The translations under genes were made by a program, and so were the position numbers. Below are positions 26,401 through 37,126 of a stretch of 64,000 bases of DNA, in pieces. This stretch comes from Gossypium raimondii (taxonomy: Eukaryota > Streptophyta > Magnoliopsida > Malvales > Malvaceae). The stretch's first letter is position 1. Every line of letters starts with the position of its first letter. Location: assembly GCF_025698545.1 (NCBI RefSeq), contig NC_068571.1, forward strand, positions 47,711,733 to 47,775,732, read 5' to 3'. The notes under the pieces are model-generated. The model worked only from the letters and a program-made list of their open reading frames with translations, made no database searches and was not told where the DNA came from.

Positions 26401-26531
26401 TGTTGCTGTTGTTGTTGAAGGAGGTGGTGGAAAGGAGGCGCGGTTGCTGTGGCGGATGAAGGAGGGGTAATGGCGGATGTGGGAGGCTGAGGTGGGTATG
26501 GGGTGGATTGAGTTTGCTGGTTACTGTCCAT
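23142..26531 (-). CDS. NF-YC: Nuclear transcription factor Y subunit C (NF-YC1/4 type)
   Basis: Exon 1 (26531-25834) encodes 232 residues plus two bases (GG). The intron begins GTATGT at 25833. A fitting acceptor, CTGCAG, lies at 23146. The terminal exon adds C, completing Gly233, then TAA (23144-23142). The predicted end is NLDGQG, identical to the end I recall for Arabidopsis NF-YC1 and NF-YC4. A Q-rich segment (39-44) precedes the histone-fold domain at about 60-150 ([57 protein letters not shown]). A Gly/Pro-rich tail follows. The protein pairs with NF-YB and NF-YA to bind CCAAT boxes in the nucleus, and also with CONSTANS-like factors. The intron holds two MITEs and a foldback half-copy. 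A second copy of the terminal exon lies in the other tandem repeat (acceptor at 20130). Confidence 0.93.
23691..24458. mobile_element. Mutator-like MITE in the NF-YC intron
   Basis: Long terminal inverted repeats share CTAGTAGTCACTCAACTATT and continue with repeated GTTACAAAATG..TAACTAT blocks for over 100 bp. The 9-bp flanks CAAAAATAA (23682-23690) and TAAAAATAA (24459-24467) differ at one base, the duplication length typical of Mutator-like elements. There is no transposase. Confidence 0.75.
24800..24996. mobile_element. Half copy of foldback MITE family A
   Basis: This matches the right half of the element at 8748-9116: GACGTGCCACATG at the centre, then AATCTAATGTACAGGGA, AATCCGACTCCTAATAC and an end in TACTTTTAC. 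The left half is absent. It lies in the NF-YC intron. Confidence 0.65.
25495..25793. mobile_element. MITE with perfect 9-bp target duplication (family B)
   Basis: The ends are GGTTAAAATATG and CATATTTTACC, with matching inner repeats (CTATTAGTCCCTGTA / TATAGGACTAACAA). AAATTGAAA flanks both sides (25486-25494 and 25794-25802). The 299-bp element ends 40 bp from the NF-YC exon 1 splice donor. A second family member is at 40562-40912. Confidence 0.85.
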
Positions 26532-26649
26532 TGGCTGGTGAACAAATGGCGGGAGATGGGGATGTGGCGGTGGTGATCGTGGTGGTGGTGGCGGCGGTGG
26601 ATATTTTTAAGGGTCAGATATGGATGGGATAAGGTACAGCGGCCATTGC

Positions 26650-27127
26650 ATTTTGCGCTGGCTTTGTTTATTATTATTATTTTCCAAAATAAAAATAAAA
26701 ATATTATTTATGAATTATTACTTATCTGTATAAAAAAAAATCTTATTTATCTAAATTTGGTACCACCATCAACCCAACAACAGTCGATAATTCTTTAAAA
26801 ATATATTTTGAAATAAATTTAGTAAAAACTAAAACAAAAATCAATTTAGTCAATATTATTTTGGGTGGAATTTTAATGAATTAATTAATAGTTTGAAGAA
26901 GTTGGTCCAACTTATTTCTCTACGAATTAAGATTTAAATAAACAAATTCACAATTCATTTTATTAATAAAATTACTTATTTACCAAATCTTTAATAATTA
27001 AATATCCCTAATTAATTAATTATATATCATTGTCAACTTTATAGATTTGGTTTTGACTCACAATGCCATGTAAGCATTAGGATTCTTATTAATTGCTCGA
27101 TGCCACCTCATCATCAATTAACCTCAT
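26650..27127. other. Upstream region of NF-YC, AT-rich
   Basis: After the GC-rich leader (26532-26610, with many GGTGGTGG repeats on the plus strand) the sequence turns AT-rich. I see no gene and no secure core promoter. Confidence 0.4.
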
Positions 27128-27569
27128 TTTAGACCCTTTCCTTCCATAAACTATGAATTTAATCCTTATATTTTAATTTGATTAATTTTAATTTAAGCAT
27201 TAATTTTCAATTTTATTTAACTACTATTTACTACTGTTTCATGCCTAAAGTTATAGATTTAATCCATATTTTTCAATTGGATTATTTATTAGTCCTTTTA
27301 AAACTTTAATCTTAACGTAAACGAACAGTCTTTAAATTCATAGCTGTCTCTTTTTTTAATAATATATAAAAATAACAAGTTAATATGGTGCTATATATAT
27401 GATACACTTATAATATGTTTGTCAGATCAGATTTTAAAATTAAAAACTTTACAAATTCAACTGTTATTATCTGGTCAGTTTTAAAATTCATAAAGTACAA
27501 AGATTAAAATGACCAAATTAAAATATATAAACTAAATCTATAATTTATGCATAGTGCAAGGACTAATGG
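27128..27569. mobile_element. Probable MITE with long imperfect inverted ends
   Basis: The left end reads TTTAGACCCTTTCCTTCCAT and on through TATGAATTTAATCC..TTTTAATTTGATTAATTTTAA. The reverse complement of the right end follows the same order (TTAGTCCTTG, AGATTTAGT, TTTTAATTTGG). No target duplication was found, so the boundaries are approximate. Confidence 0.5.
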
Positions 27570-28188
27570 CAGAAATCAACCTTTTTTAATGAGAGGCAAC
27601 AGCATAATGATAACAAAAAGAAAAGAGTTAATTGCATAAAACATCATCAAACTCTTATCAAATTTTAAATTGGTCACGTTTCAATTCAACTGAAAATTCC
27701 AATACTAAAAGACATAATGAGATTCAATTCAAGTTTTAAACTTTTCCAAGAAAAGCAAACATTTTGAAGGAAAATTTGTGGTTTTTAACTTTAGAACAAA
27801 GAAAAGGCAGCTCCTGGATGAAATTTCATCACCAGGTGTTGCAAAAAAAATTAGTCCTTTCAAATAAAAAAAAAAGCTGTTATGATCTTTAGGACGTTTC
27901 TTCAGATTGGTATAGATATATATATACCTGAGTTGAACTCGGTTTTTTGAAGAAGACCCTATTAGCTTTGAACTGAGTTTCATTGTCCACTCATTTCCAG
28001 CTTCCTCAATTTCCATTGTGTATGTATACAAGACTATGAACATTGTGACTTTCTTGGACTTTCAATATCCTTCGATTTAACGAATCCGTATTCGCCAGTA
28101 TCTTCTTCCCAAGGATTCGGACATAAAATTGTTGAATCCTTGTAAATTTCCACTTCGATAAATTTCTCTATTCATTCAAAATTGTTTC

Positions 28189-30480
28189 CTACGTTTCCCG
28201 TTTTCTTCGTTGTCGTCTACCATAAACAAGCATTTGGGGTTTCTTATTTTTGTTTTCTTCGATGAAGGCTTGTCCAGCAGATTCTACTTTCGTTTCCTGA
28301 ACTGTTTCGGTCATCACCTCCATTTCTTTCACTTGAGCTTCGGTTAATACCTTAAGAAGTTCCAATGGAGTAGCTGCAGGATCGAGCTCCAAGCAACCCT
28401 TTGGAGTATTTAGAGCTTCTTGGCCTGTGAACAAATATGAAGGGACCTGATGAGAAAACCGAAACAACTCTTCTCTTGGAATCATCCGTGTTTTACTTTG
28501 TTCAAAATGCTTCCTAAACACTGTCTTGAACCCAGGCACCTTAACAAGTGGTACAACAGCAACACCCTTTTGTTCATTGTAATCTTCGAGAACCTCAACC
28601 ATGTCGTATCTGTGTATCACTTCATCAGGTGTAAGTTCATTCCAATCAGCAGACCAGTTCCTATAAAGAGCCCAAACATCTCCCTTCCTTGGATATATTT
28701 GGATTGCTCCTTTCCGGCCTTTCGACCACTTCACTTTGTGCGAAAACGAGTTAAGAGACTTATTAACTTCATATTTGCCTATCCAGAAATCCCCACTAGT
28801 TTTGTAAAAGCCCGAACCAATCCAGTTTAACGGAGCTAGTTCTGCATTGCTTTTAGAATTAAGCCAACTCATCCGTATTTTGAACGGTTTTAATGATATC
28901 ACACCATGAATCATTGCATAATAACGAGGCATCCCATCATCATCATCATAAGCAGCCCAAACCTGGTTCTCACCGAATGACTTTTCAGTACGATCCTGAT
29001 CAAAATCATGAAAATCGGGATCTGGAACATTCATGGACATTGGATCAGGTTCCTCTGTAGCAGGATCAAGATCGGTATCAACAGAGCAAGACATTTTGGG
29101 CTGAACACTAGACTTGATATCAACAAACTCCACAGATTTGTGTGCATCGGGTTTCATAGTCAAAGCACCTGTTTCATTTCCTTCATTGTTACCACTAAAG
29201 CCCTCGTCGAATGCCTTTGGTTTATCCGAAGCAGCTGATTGAGAAGTCAGCTTCCATGAATTTAGTTTCTTGTTGATTTCTTTCTTAGCCAATTCCATCA
29301 AAATATTCCGTATTTCCAGTGGCGAAGGCTGCTTTATGCTATTAGTTCTAGAGATTCCGGCATTATTTTCGAAACTGCTAACCCCTTCATTTCCCATGGC
29401 CGAGTGATTTCCCATCTTGGTCTCATCTATGCGCCTCCTCTTGGGTCTATGTTTCTTTCCTGCAAAACTAGAAACCGAAGCTGAAGATCCCATACCTAAA
29501 CCTGCATCAGTTTTCTGGGAAGGGTGACATTTCATGTGCAAGCTTTCCTTTATCGTGATATCGGCCTTTGTTTCTTTGTGTCCACGCTTTAATGTTTCGC
29601 TAGCTGCATTAGCAACACCAGTAGCTTGAGTGGTCGAAGTCAGTTGAGACACATTTATGTTACTTCCCGAACTAGGGAACTGGCCTTTCCGGGAAATTTT
29701 TGTAGATGAACCAGAAAATCTTGCTTGTCCCTTATTATGAACCTGGCGAAACTTCATGAAGTCGGAAAATGAAGTATATTTGCTACTGCTGTTTATAGCT
29801 GGGGCAGGTGTTTCAACAGCAAAAAAGGGTGTACGACAGTTGATACAAGGAAGATTTAAGTTGATGTAAACCCGAGAGTACTCGAAATGCATCTTACAAG
29901 AGTTGCAGGTTGTCCAAAAGGTATCGATTCTCGCTGAGCGAGGAGTAGGCTTAGAATAAGTAGCACCATTCCTACCACTGGTGTTCGAAATATTCTCATT
30001 GGTGAAATTTTGGGAAAAACCGTTACGACCAGTTGTCGTTGATGACGATGGTTTCACATGTGAAACATTAGTATAACTGCCCCTTAAGTTCCGTTTCTGG
30101 TCATAAGCAATTCTCTTCACTTTATCAGACAGCAAATTCCAAGCTTCAGATAGAATTTTGAAAGCCCCATCTGCACCAACGGATTTATTTTTGTCGGGAT
30201 GAAGAACGAGAGCTAGCTTCCTGTAATGTTTCCGAATGGTATCCTCATCAGCAAATGGTTGAACAGCAAGCACCCGGTACCAGTCAACTTCTCCATTGAT
30301 CTTTTTATCTGCAGATATGTACACGTCGAGAGTTGCAAGCAACTGAGAAAGACCATCAAGCTCAGGATACAAGTTTTGAGCCTTCAACGCAAATCTTTTG
30401 GCCCCAAAAACGTCCATCTCCGCAAGTTTTTTCTCGGCAAGCTCTTTAGCTCTAATGGCCTCATCTTTGTTACATTCCAT
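28189..30480 (-). CDS. J-domain (DnaJ) protein with C-terminal DUF3444
   Basis: This is one uninterrupted coding exon of 763 aa. An N-terminal helical region (1-60) is followed by a J domain at about 66-130 (VDWYRVLAVQP, HYRKLALVLHPDKN with the HPD triad at 94-96, AFKILSEAWNLLSD). A zinc-ribbon-like segment lies near 187-222 (FWTTCNSCKMHFEY and LPCINCRTPFFAVE, four cysteines). A low-complexity Ser-rich middle with basic nuclear-localisation-like runs (KKHRPKRRRI) comes next. The DUF3444 domain in the last third includes NQVWAAYDDDDGMPRYYAMI and GDVWALYRNWS. The HPD triad should stimulate Hsp70 ATPase. DUF3444 function is not established, and nuclear location is inferred from the basic run. 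The start is the first in-frame ATG. A 5'-UTR intron at about 30490-31860 is likely but not proven. Confidence 0.92.
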   Translation of the reverse strand: MECNKDEAIRAKELAEKKLAEMDVFGAKRFALKAQNLYPELDGLSQLLATLDVYISADKKINGEVDWYRVLAVQPFADEDTIRKHYRKLALVLHPDKNKSVGADGAFKILSEAWNLLSDKVKRIAYDQKRNLRGSYTNVSHVKPSSSTTTGRNGFSQNFTNENISNTSGRNGATYSKPTPRSARIDTFWTTCNSCKMHFEYSRVYINLNLPCINCRTPFFAVETPAPAINSSSKYTSFSDFMKFRQVHNKGQARFSGSSTKISRKGQFPSSGSNINVSQLTSTTQATGVANAASETLKRGHKETKADITIKESLHMKCHPSQKTDAGLGMGSSASVSSFAGKKHRPKRRRIDETKMGNHSAMGNEGVSSFENNAGISRTNSIKQPSPLEIRNILMELAKKEINKKLNSWKLTSQSAASDKPKAFDEGFSGNNEGNETGALTMKPDAHKSVEFVDIKSSVQPKMSCSVDTDLDPATEEPDPMSMNVPDPDFHDFDQDRTEKSFGENQVWAAYDDDDGMPRYYAMIHGVISLKPFKIRMSWLNSKSNAELAPLNWIGSGFYKTSGDFWIGKYEVNKSLNSFSHKVKWSKGRKGAIQIYPRKGDVWALYRNWSADWNELTPDEVIHRYDMVEVLEDYNEQKGVAVVPLVKVPGFKTVFRKHFEQSKTRMIPREELFRFSHQVPSYLFTGQEALNTPKGCLELDPAATPLELLKVLTEAQVKEMEVMTETVQETKVESAGQAFIEENKNKKPQMLVYGRRQRRKRET

Positions 30481-31955
30481 CTCTGCCTATAGCTAACAGT
30501 TGCTCTGTCCTTCTTCAGTTCATTAACTGATTTGTCATTGAACACGATATTAGAACAGATTCTAACATTAAAAGATATAATCTAAATCCTCCAATGCATT
30601 ACAAGACCAAAAATGGAAAATAATGAAACCGAGATTAGGCAGTTTGCAACTCAAGGATACATAAAGCAATAACAATGAAAGCTTCTCGAGATTAATCAAA
30701 CTCCATATATTCCAAAAACCCGAAAATGAGACAATAGTGACTGAAATAATAAAAATACCAGAGAAAGTGAATCCATTCAAACTCAACTCGGGCTTTACAG
30801 ATTCGAAAACAACACATTGCAAGTAACAGATACAAACAAAAAGCTATACCGATATCAATCAAATTCCAGAAACTCTTTATCAGGGAATCTATTTGCTAAA
30901 GTACACGGGAAAGTAACTCATTTAAGAGTCAATGAAATCGAATATTGAACTTCCAAAAGAAGCACACAACAGATTTGGAAACAAATGTGTCTCAGAAAAT
31001 GCTTTTCAACCAAGAAACTACTGAAAAAGGAAAAAAACAAGTGCGGGAAGGCAATTCATCGATAAGTCAATGAACTTCAGTACCGAATTCTTGAAATAAC
31101 TAAAACAGATTCTGAAACAACGAACTGCATAACCGAAATAACAAACAAAGCACACGAAGGTCATTCACTAAAACTAAAGAGACTAGAGTACTGAAATTTC
31201 AAATAAACTAATCATTTATTAGTTTTTTCGGTACCCTCCATGTCTGTTTTAGTTCCATGTTCGGGGTTTATGAAAAATGAATTGCTAAAAATGTCCTTAA
31301 TCCGAGGATTCATCAACTGAACTAAGAAAAACATGAGCTGGAGGTCATTTGTTTTACATCGTAACATACTAGGAGTACTGAAACTAAGAAACAATCATAA
31401 ATGCTTTCAAAAAGAACACATTGCAGAGAATGTGATCACAAATGCTATAATGTTAATACTTACTGAAAATAATCTATCAAGTCACAGATTCTAATGGATA
31501 TTTGCAAATTCCTCAGAAAATTCTTCCATAAACCAAACGCCATTAAACCCAATCCACATTGAATGAACGAATACAATCTAAATACAAAATTCAACAAAAG
31601 AAATTAAAAAAAAAAAAAAGAAAAGAATGAAGTTCATCGGTTAACTTGATTTCTGCCAAAAAAAGAAAAACAAAGAAACCGATAATTCCAATACAGTGAT
31701 TGAGATTAGTTAACACATTTTGCCTTAATTCAGTAATTAATTTATTCTGATTAAAACCCAAAAAAAATTCTTTATCAGAAGTAAACAATTCAATCAATGG
31801 CTTTAATAAGAATTCGTAAAAGAGTATACTAAAAAACAAGCAAAAAAGTGGGAAATAAATTACCCATTTAACAGGGAAAATTCAATCTGAGAGACGCCAT
31901 TGAAGAATCCCCAGTTTCAATTTTGATTTTCTTTGCCTACTTTTTACCTGAAAGA
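30481..31955 (-). other. Probable 5' leader and leader intron of the J-domain gene
   Basis: There is no coding gene. Candidate acceptors end TTAG and ATAG just before the ATG at 30480. A candidate donor, GGGTAATTT, lies near 31863 on the minus strand. The proposed first exon near 31860-31925 contains a short upstream frame (ATG GCG TCT..TAA, 10 codons, about 31870-31902). Splicing here is inference only. Confidence 0.35.
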
Positions 31956-33454
31956 TTAAAATACATTTAAATAAATAAAAATCCCCAAAACCTGAATTTT
32001 GAGAATTTTCTTAATAATACAAAAAAATTATTTAATGGGGAATTTTTAAAAATGATATTTTCTATTTATTTATATAGGCATAAACCTAACCTTTTATATA
32101 TGGTAAAACCCTAACTATGGTTGATTTTAACTCTGGTTAATAGACACATTGCCAGTTAGCTAAAATGAGCAAGTAAAATTTTAATTAGTAGATATCCTCA
32201 TTTATTTTTTAATGTGGTATTTAATTATGTTATGAAAAATTATTAACTCGAATTTATCCATGAATAATGTATGATTATTTGATATATATTAAAATATTTA
32301 ACTATAAAAATATAAAAAATTATTTCTTAGATTACAAGTAATGTTGTTTTAGGGTCCATTAGCATCATTTACATGTATTTACAAACTTTCCTTGTAGGAC
32401 AAATTTCTTTGGATTTTGTTCTAAAATGAAGAATCCAACTCTTATATTAGGTTAGCACTTTGTTTCCAAGTGTTAGACACATGTTTTCATCATAATTTTA
32501 TATATCTTCGTTATTTTTGGTGAAAATGTGAAATTAATCTTTTATTTGAACAGCACAATTTATTTAAGTATTGTTTTTTTACTCAGATTTATGAGGCATT
32601 AATCTATTATTGCTTGAAGTAAGAAACTGACATTCTACTATGATCTCTGCAACATATTTGCTCAAGTTGACAAGGATCAGCAATGTTCTTAAATAGTCTA
32701 CAATGGCTCCTCCTTGCAACTTAATTTTGGGACTTTATATAAAGTTGGCACGTACATGCTTTTAGTCCGATAATCAATGATTAAGTTTAACGGCATCGCG
32801 ATGATACAAAGTATCGGTTTCAATGTTCAAGTGTGGGAGTATCAATGAAACAGGAATCATCATCTTAGAGAGGAATAGTGAGCATTGGTTTAAAAATCGA
32901 CCATCGAAGGTCAGCGTGTTTCTTGACATAATAGTCATATATATATATATATACACACATAGAACCAGGAGGGCTTAACAGGGGTGAGTAAATTATACAA
33001 AGCACCAAATGAAATAATTTAGATAATTCAGAAGTTAAAGTTGGCACAATATTTCAGTGTGCAACATATCTGAATCTAGTTAACATGATGTTCACATATC
33101 TATCAGCAATATCACTGAGGAAATTAAAAACACCGACAAACTATACGATTATGCTTGTATCATTTAGTTTATATATATATATATATATATTTGAAGGATT
33201 TAATGGATATCAATATGTTACAATTTGCTAAATAATTGAATATAAACAATAATTTTAAAGAAACAGTTAAATGTTGGTAACGGATAGTCTAAATTAGTTT
33301 AAATTAGCTCATTATCTTTGGCTTGGTTTTATTAACATCTTACAAAGTTAATTAAAGAATCGGATAAAATTTTTGGTATTCAGTAATTATATTAGACCCC
33401 ATAAATCAGAGGACAAAACATTTTTAATGTTGTTTTATGATAATAATAAAAACG
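31956..33454. other. AT-rich intergenic sequence with microsatellites
   Basis: No gene is visible. (AT)n tracts occur at 32937-32952 and 33171-33190. Short open frames here are low-complexity and resemble no protein. Confidence 0.5.
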
Positions 33455-33895
33455 GCCTCTTCGATTTCTCTCAATTTTGATATTTGATAAATTAATCTCT
33501 CTCAAAAAAAAATTGGAGCAATTTAATTCATTTCTATTTCAAATGTGAGTAACTTAAGGGCAATTAATTACGACGATTATGTTTTTATATCAATTATACA
33601 TTATTTTGATTGGTAAAATAACAAATTTAAATCTCAATGTTCATATATTTTGTCTAACTGTTCACAGAATGTGTAAATGTTCTTGACTAAATTTGTTAAA
33701 CCAATACTAAATTGACAAAATATGTAAATATTAAGACTAAATTTGTTATTATATCAAAATAAATTATGAACAATTGAGGAAAATTATTAACAACGTAGTG
33801 ATTAATTGTTCTTAGTTACTTACTTTCGAAATTGGTGTTTTTTATAGAGATTAATTTGCTCAATATCGAAATTAAAAGAGGAGAGAGATCCTTTC
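33455..33895. mobile_element. Probable MITE upstream of tRNA-Ser
   Basis: The left end (TTTCTCTCAATTTTGATATT then AAATTAATCTCTCTC) matches the reverse complement of the right end (TCTCTCCTCTTTTAATTTCG then AAATTAATCTCTATA). Further matching blocks (AAGGGCAATTAATTACGACG) follow inward. The boundaries are approximate and no target duplication was found. Confidence 0.55.
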
Positions 33896-33960
33896 ACCTT
33901 GTATTTTCCTATACATTATAACGGTTAAGTAAAATAATTTCAAGCAGATAGGCAACACTT

Positions 33961-34042
33961 GTCGATATGTCCGAGTGGTTAAGGAGACAGACTTGAAATC
34001 TGTTGGGCTCTGCCCGCGCAGGTTCGAACCCTGCTGTCGACG
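33961..34042 (+). tRNA. trnS-UGA: tRNA-Ser (anticodon UGA)
   Basis: The acceptor stem GTCGATA pairs with TGTCGAC, and the discriminator base is G. The D arm has GAGTGGTTAAGG, the anticodon stem is ACAGA/TCTGT with loop CTTGAAA (anticodon TGA), and the T arm is GCAGGTTCGAACCCTGC. The long variable arm (TGGGCTCTGCCCGC) is the class II feature of serine and leucine tRNAs. There is no intron and no encoded CCA. A CAA start-like motif lies just upstream and a T6 terminator just downstream. Confidence 0.95.
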
Positions 34043-34045
34043 TCC

Positions 34046-34051
34046 TTTTTT
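34046..34051 (+). terminator. RNA polymerase III terminator of tRNA-Ser
   Basis: A run of six T begins four bases after the discriminator base of the tRNA. That is a standard Pol III stop signal. Confidence 0.75.
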
Positions 34052-34215
34052 ATATTTTACAAATTTTGAGCCCCAAAAATGGCTTCAAATTTGACGTTTA
34101 GGGCTCTAACCCAGATATATTTTTCATTCATGCACTTGGGGAAATCCTCCATTTTATATTTTATCGGCTCCAAACAGAAAATCAATAGCAAAGTCAGAAA
34201 CCCTTGGTTGATAAA

Positions 34216-36417
34216 ATGGAAGAAAATCCCACAGTAAGTCCTACAACAACACCAACAAACAGCGGCAACAAAACGACGCAGGAACTTGCATCAGAGGGTC
34301 TAAAACATCTAGAAGAAACCATTGAAGCTGCTTTTCAAATCCTCTCTTCCATGAACGACGAGCTTTGCAACCCTGCCTTATGGTCCACCAATCCTACTAC
34401 TAATAACACTACTACTAATACTGCTGGACCTAACGGTTCTTCTCTCTCCAACGGCGTCGTTTTAGGAAACGGTGATTCGTCGTCCGACGGTGGACATCAC
34501 TTGGAGATGGGTGGAATTGGAGGTAGTGGCAATGGTGCGCTCGATGAAGCTCGCCTTAGGTATAAGAACTCCGTCGCTGCTCTTCGCACTGTGCTCACCG
34601 CCATTCCCAATTCTCAGAAGGTATTGAAAGAAAATTTTAGGGTTTTTTTGGTTAAAATTTCTGTATTTTGCGCAAGTTCTGAATTTAGTCCTTATACTTT
34701 TGTTTAATAATTTTAGTCCTTATACTTTTCAAATTGGTCAATCTTAATCGAATTTTAAAATTTTAGTCTGATCTAAATAGTAATAATTAAATTCATTTAT
34801 TTAAGTTCAATTACTAGAGCGTACGGATATAGATTTAGTCTATATTCTCTAATTTAATCTTTCCATGTTTATATACCTTTCAAATTTTGAAATAATTTTT
34901 AGTGAGTAATATGTTTGCCACATCAATTTTGGAAATAGGAAAATTTAGGATTGAAATTTTAAAATTTAAAAAGTACAGGGACTAAAAATAACTAAATTAA
35001 AGTACAGCACTAAAATTCACAACTTTCGCAAAGTATGGGGACTAATAGGTAGAATTTAACCCTTAATTTTAGCTCTAATTAAGACTTGTAATTGTTATGT
35101 AGGAATCATGGGTTTGTTAAAATTTCAAATTTTTGTTATTTGAATATGAATTTGATTCTGCGGTTTTTTTAATTGGTATTTAAATAGGCAAAAGCATTTG
35201 AAACGGGTTCAACGGCGACTAGTCCTGCAGATGAAGCTGATATTGAAAAGCTGGAAGAAGAAGCCTCGAATCTCAGGAAGGTAATTTTGCAGTGAAATTT
35301 TCATAATTTTATAGTCTTTTTGAAGTTATGCATTTCATAATTTAGGGCTGTAATCGAGCTGAATTCAGCTTGAATGGTGATAAGTGATATCCTCAAACTT
35401 GTAGCTTGAGCTTGATTGGGTATTGTTTTCTAAGCTAGAGCTTGGCTTGAGATATAATTTAACTACTCAAGCTCAACTTGATTAAGCTCATTTACTTGAT
35501 TACCGTACTTGAGCTTGAGCTTGAGCTCGAATTAAGCTCTTGATTTTGAATATTTAAATATATATTTATTAAAAGTAAAAAATTCAATTAGGCTCATGAG
35601 TGGTTCGAATCAAGTATCAAGATGCTTGAATTTTACTCTTTCAATAGCTGAAGCTCGACTTGAAGCTGGTGGTTTGATAATAGGCTTGAGCTCGAATGAG
35701 TATCAGTTTCTAAGCTAGAGCTTGGCTTGAGATATAATCTAACTACTCAAGCTCGACTTGATTAAGCTCTCATTTACTTGATTACCATAGCTCAAATTAA
35801 GCTTTTGCGTATTTGAGTTTGAATATTTAAATATATATTAAAAGTAAAGAATTTGATTAGGTTCATGAGCAGTTCGAATTGGGTATCAAGTTGCTTGAAT
35901 TCTACTCGTTTGATAGCTAGAGTTGCTTGAGTTTGACTCAATAATTATCGAATTGAATTCAATTTTTTTTCAAGTTGAACTCAAGTAGCTTGTGATCAAA
36001 AGTCTCTTGCTTATACCCTTTGAAGAATTGTGGTAATACCATTCGCTCCTTAAAATGGGCCTGGATTTGGGTTTCTGTGATGCATACTCTTATGTCACCC
36101 AGACTCGGATGAGTATCGAATATGGTTTTCCCTTTTTTATTTTTTTGCATATATCTCTCTAGAACTCGAATGCCTATTTCTTGTATCCGTTATCTGCTTA
36201 CTCCGGTAAACATTGTCCAAAACATGTCAAACACTAGTATTTCAAGGAAAATGCAGGTTAACGCCCCATATTTAATGCCTGTAAAAATGCAACTAATCCG
36301 GTATCTGTTTTCTTGTAGGAGCTTGCAAACAAGAATCTATACATAAAGCGTCTAATAGATCAACTACGGGAGCTTATTACGGATGTATCGACTTGGCAAA
36401 GTCCTTGTTCCATGTAA
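34216..36417 (+). CDS. MED30: Mediator complex subunit 30
   Basis: Three exons (34216-34620, 35188-35280, 36319-36417), all joined in phase 0 with GT-AG junctions, give 198 aa. The start is the ATG at 34216; the frame is open back to 34204, but that codon is TTG. Conserved blocks are [89 protein letters not shown] and the C-terminal STWQSPCSM, as I recall for Arabidopsis MED30. A Thr/Asn/Gly-rich linker (about 55-100) separates the first two. MED30 belongs to the Mediator head/middle and bridges transcription factors to RNA polymerase II in the nucleus. The C-terminus is a predicted coiled coil. Intron 1 holds a MITE and intron 2 a hAT-like fragment. The protein looks complete. Confidence 0.95.
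34650..35062. mobile_element. MITE in MED30 intron 1
   Basis: The left end has GGTTAAAATTTCTGTA and GCGCAAGTTCTGAATTTAGT. The reverse complement of the right end has GGTTAAATTCTACC and GCGAAAGTTGTGAATTTTAG. Inner blocks (AGTCCTTATACTTT / AAAGTACAGGGACTA) also pair. It starts 30 bp after the exon 1 donor. No clear target duplication was seen. Confidence 0.65.
35344..35960. mobile_element. hAT-like fragment with internal tandem duplication in MED30 intron 2
   Basis: The start AGGGCTGTAATCGAGCTGAA resembles hAT-type ends. The body is rich in GCTTGAGCTCGA. A block of about 278 bp containing CTAAGCTAGAGCTTGGCTTG occurs twice (near 35432 and 35710). No matching right terminal repeat is visible, so the element is probably truncated. 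Related pieces lie at 36600-36850 and 61928-62110. Confidence 0.55.
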
Positions 36418-37126
36418 AGTTTGGACGATAAAACTGACTTATCTCAGTTGCCGAAAAGAGTGCCCTAGGAGGTAAATATGAAACCAGATATCTACATTGA
36501 ATGATGATGATATGGTTTACTTGGAGGAAAATTACCTTTTATAGGTGCTATTTGTGTTATTTGATGATAGTGCTTAAGAGTTTGAATGAGACATGACACA
36601 TATACTCACAAGTTACTTAAGTTTGACTACAAAAAAGATCGAGTTCAGCTCGATCATTATCAAGTTGGGCTTGAGATTGCTTTGTGGAACTAATCAAATT
36701 CGAGTATCCTAATGCTTTATTCAATCAGCTTCTTTTGATTGTTTTGTTTTCTTATTTTGTATTAGAACTTGAGCTCGAAGTCGAGTCCGATCATTGGGTA
36801 TCGGCTTTCAACTTGTGCTTGAGCTTTTTATAGCTTGAACTCAATTTATTTATTTTTCTTTTAGTTTCTTGTAATTGAATTTGTGTATATGCTTCAACCG
36901 AATCTGTAATGAATCCAAAAATTACCCAATTTCTCAGAAACTGAATAGGACAATATAATACATGATTCAAACACACTTATTTCACTAAAATACTATTGTT
37001 TTATTGCATATTACTTTGACAAATTTTAATTGAGAACATCCATTTTTTTTTCTAAAACCTGTAAGAAAATTTAGAGGGTTGATAGATAAAATACAGAAGA
37101 GGACCGAGGTTTTCGAGTTCAACCAG
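36418..37126. other. Spacer between convergent MED30 and phospholipase C genes
   Basis: The two genes converge here, so this holds both 3' UTRs. A hAT-like fragment rich in TTGAGCTCGA lies near 36600-36850. No other gene is seen. Confidence 0.5.

Noticed and set aside
26324-26545. 73-aa minus-strand frame overlapping the start of NF-YC
   Set aside because: It is an alternative frame of the Pro/Gln-rich NF-YC N-terminus.
28450-28830. 126-aa plus-strand frame antisense to the J-domain gene
   Set aside because: The minus-strand frame has clear J and DUF3444 domains; this one has none.
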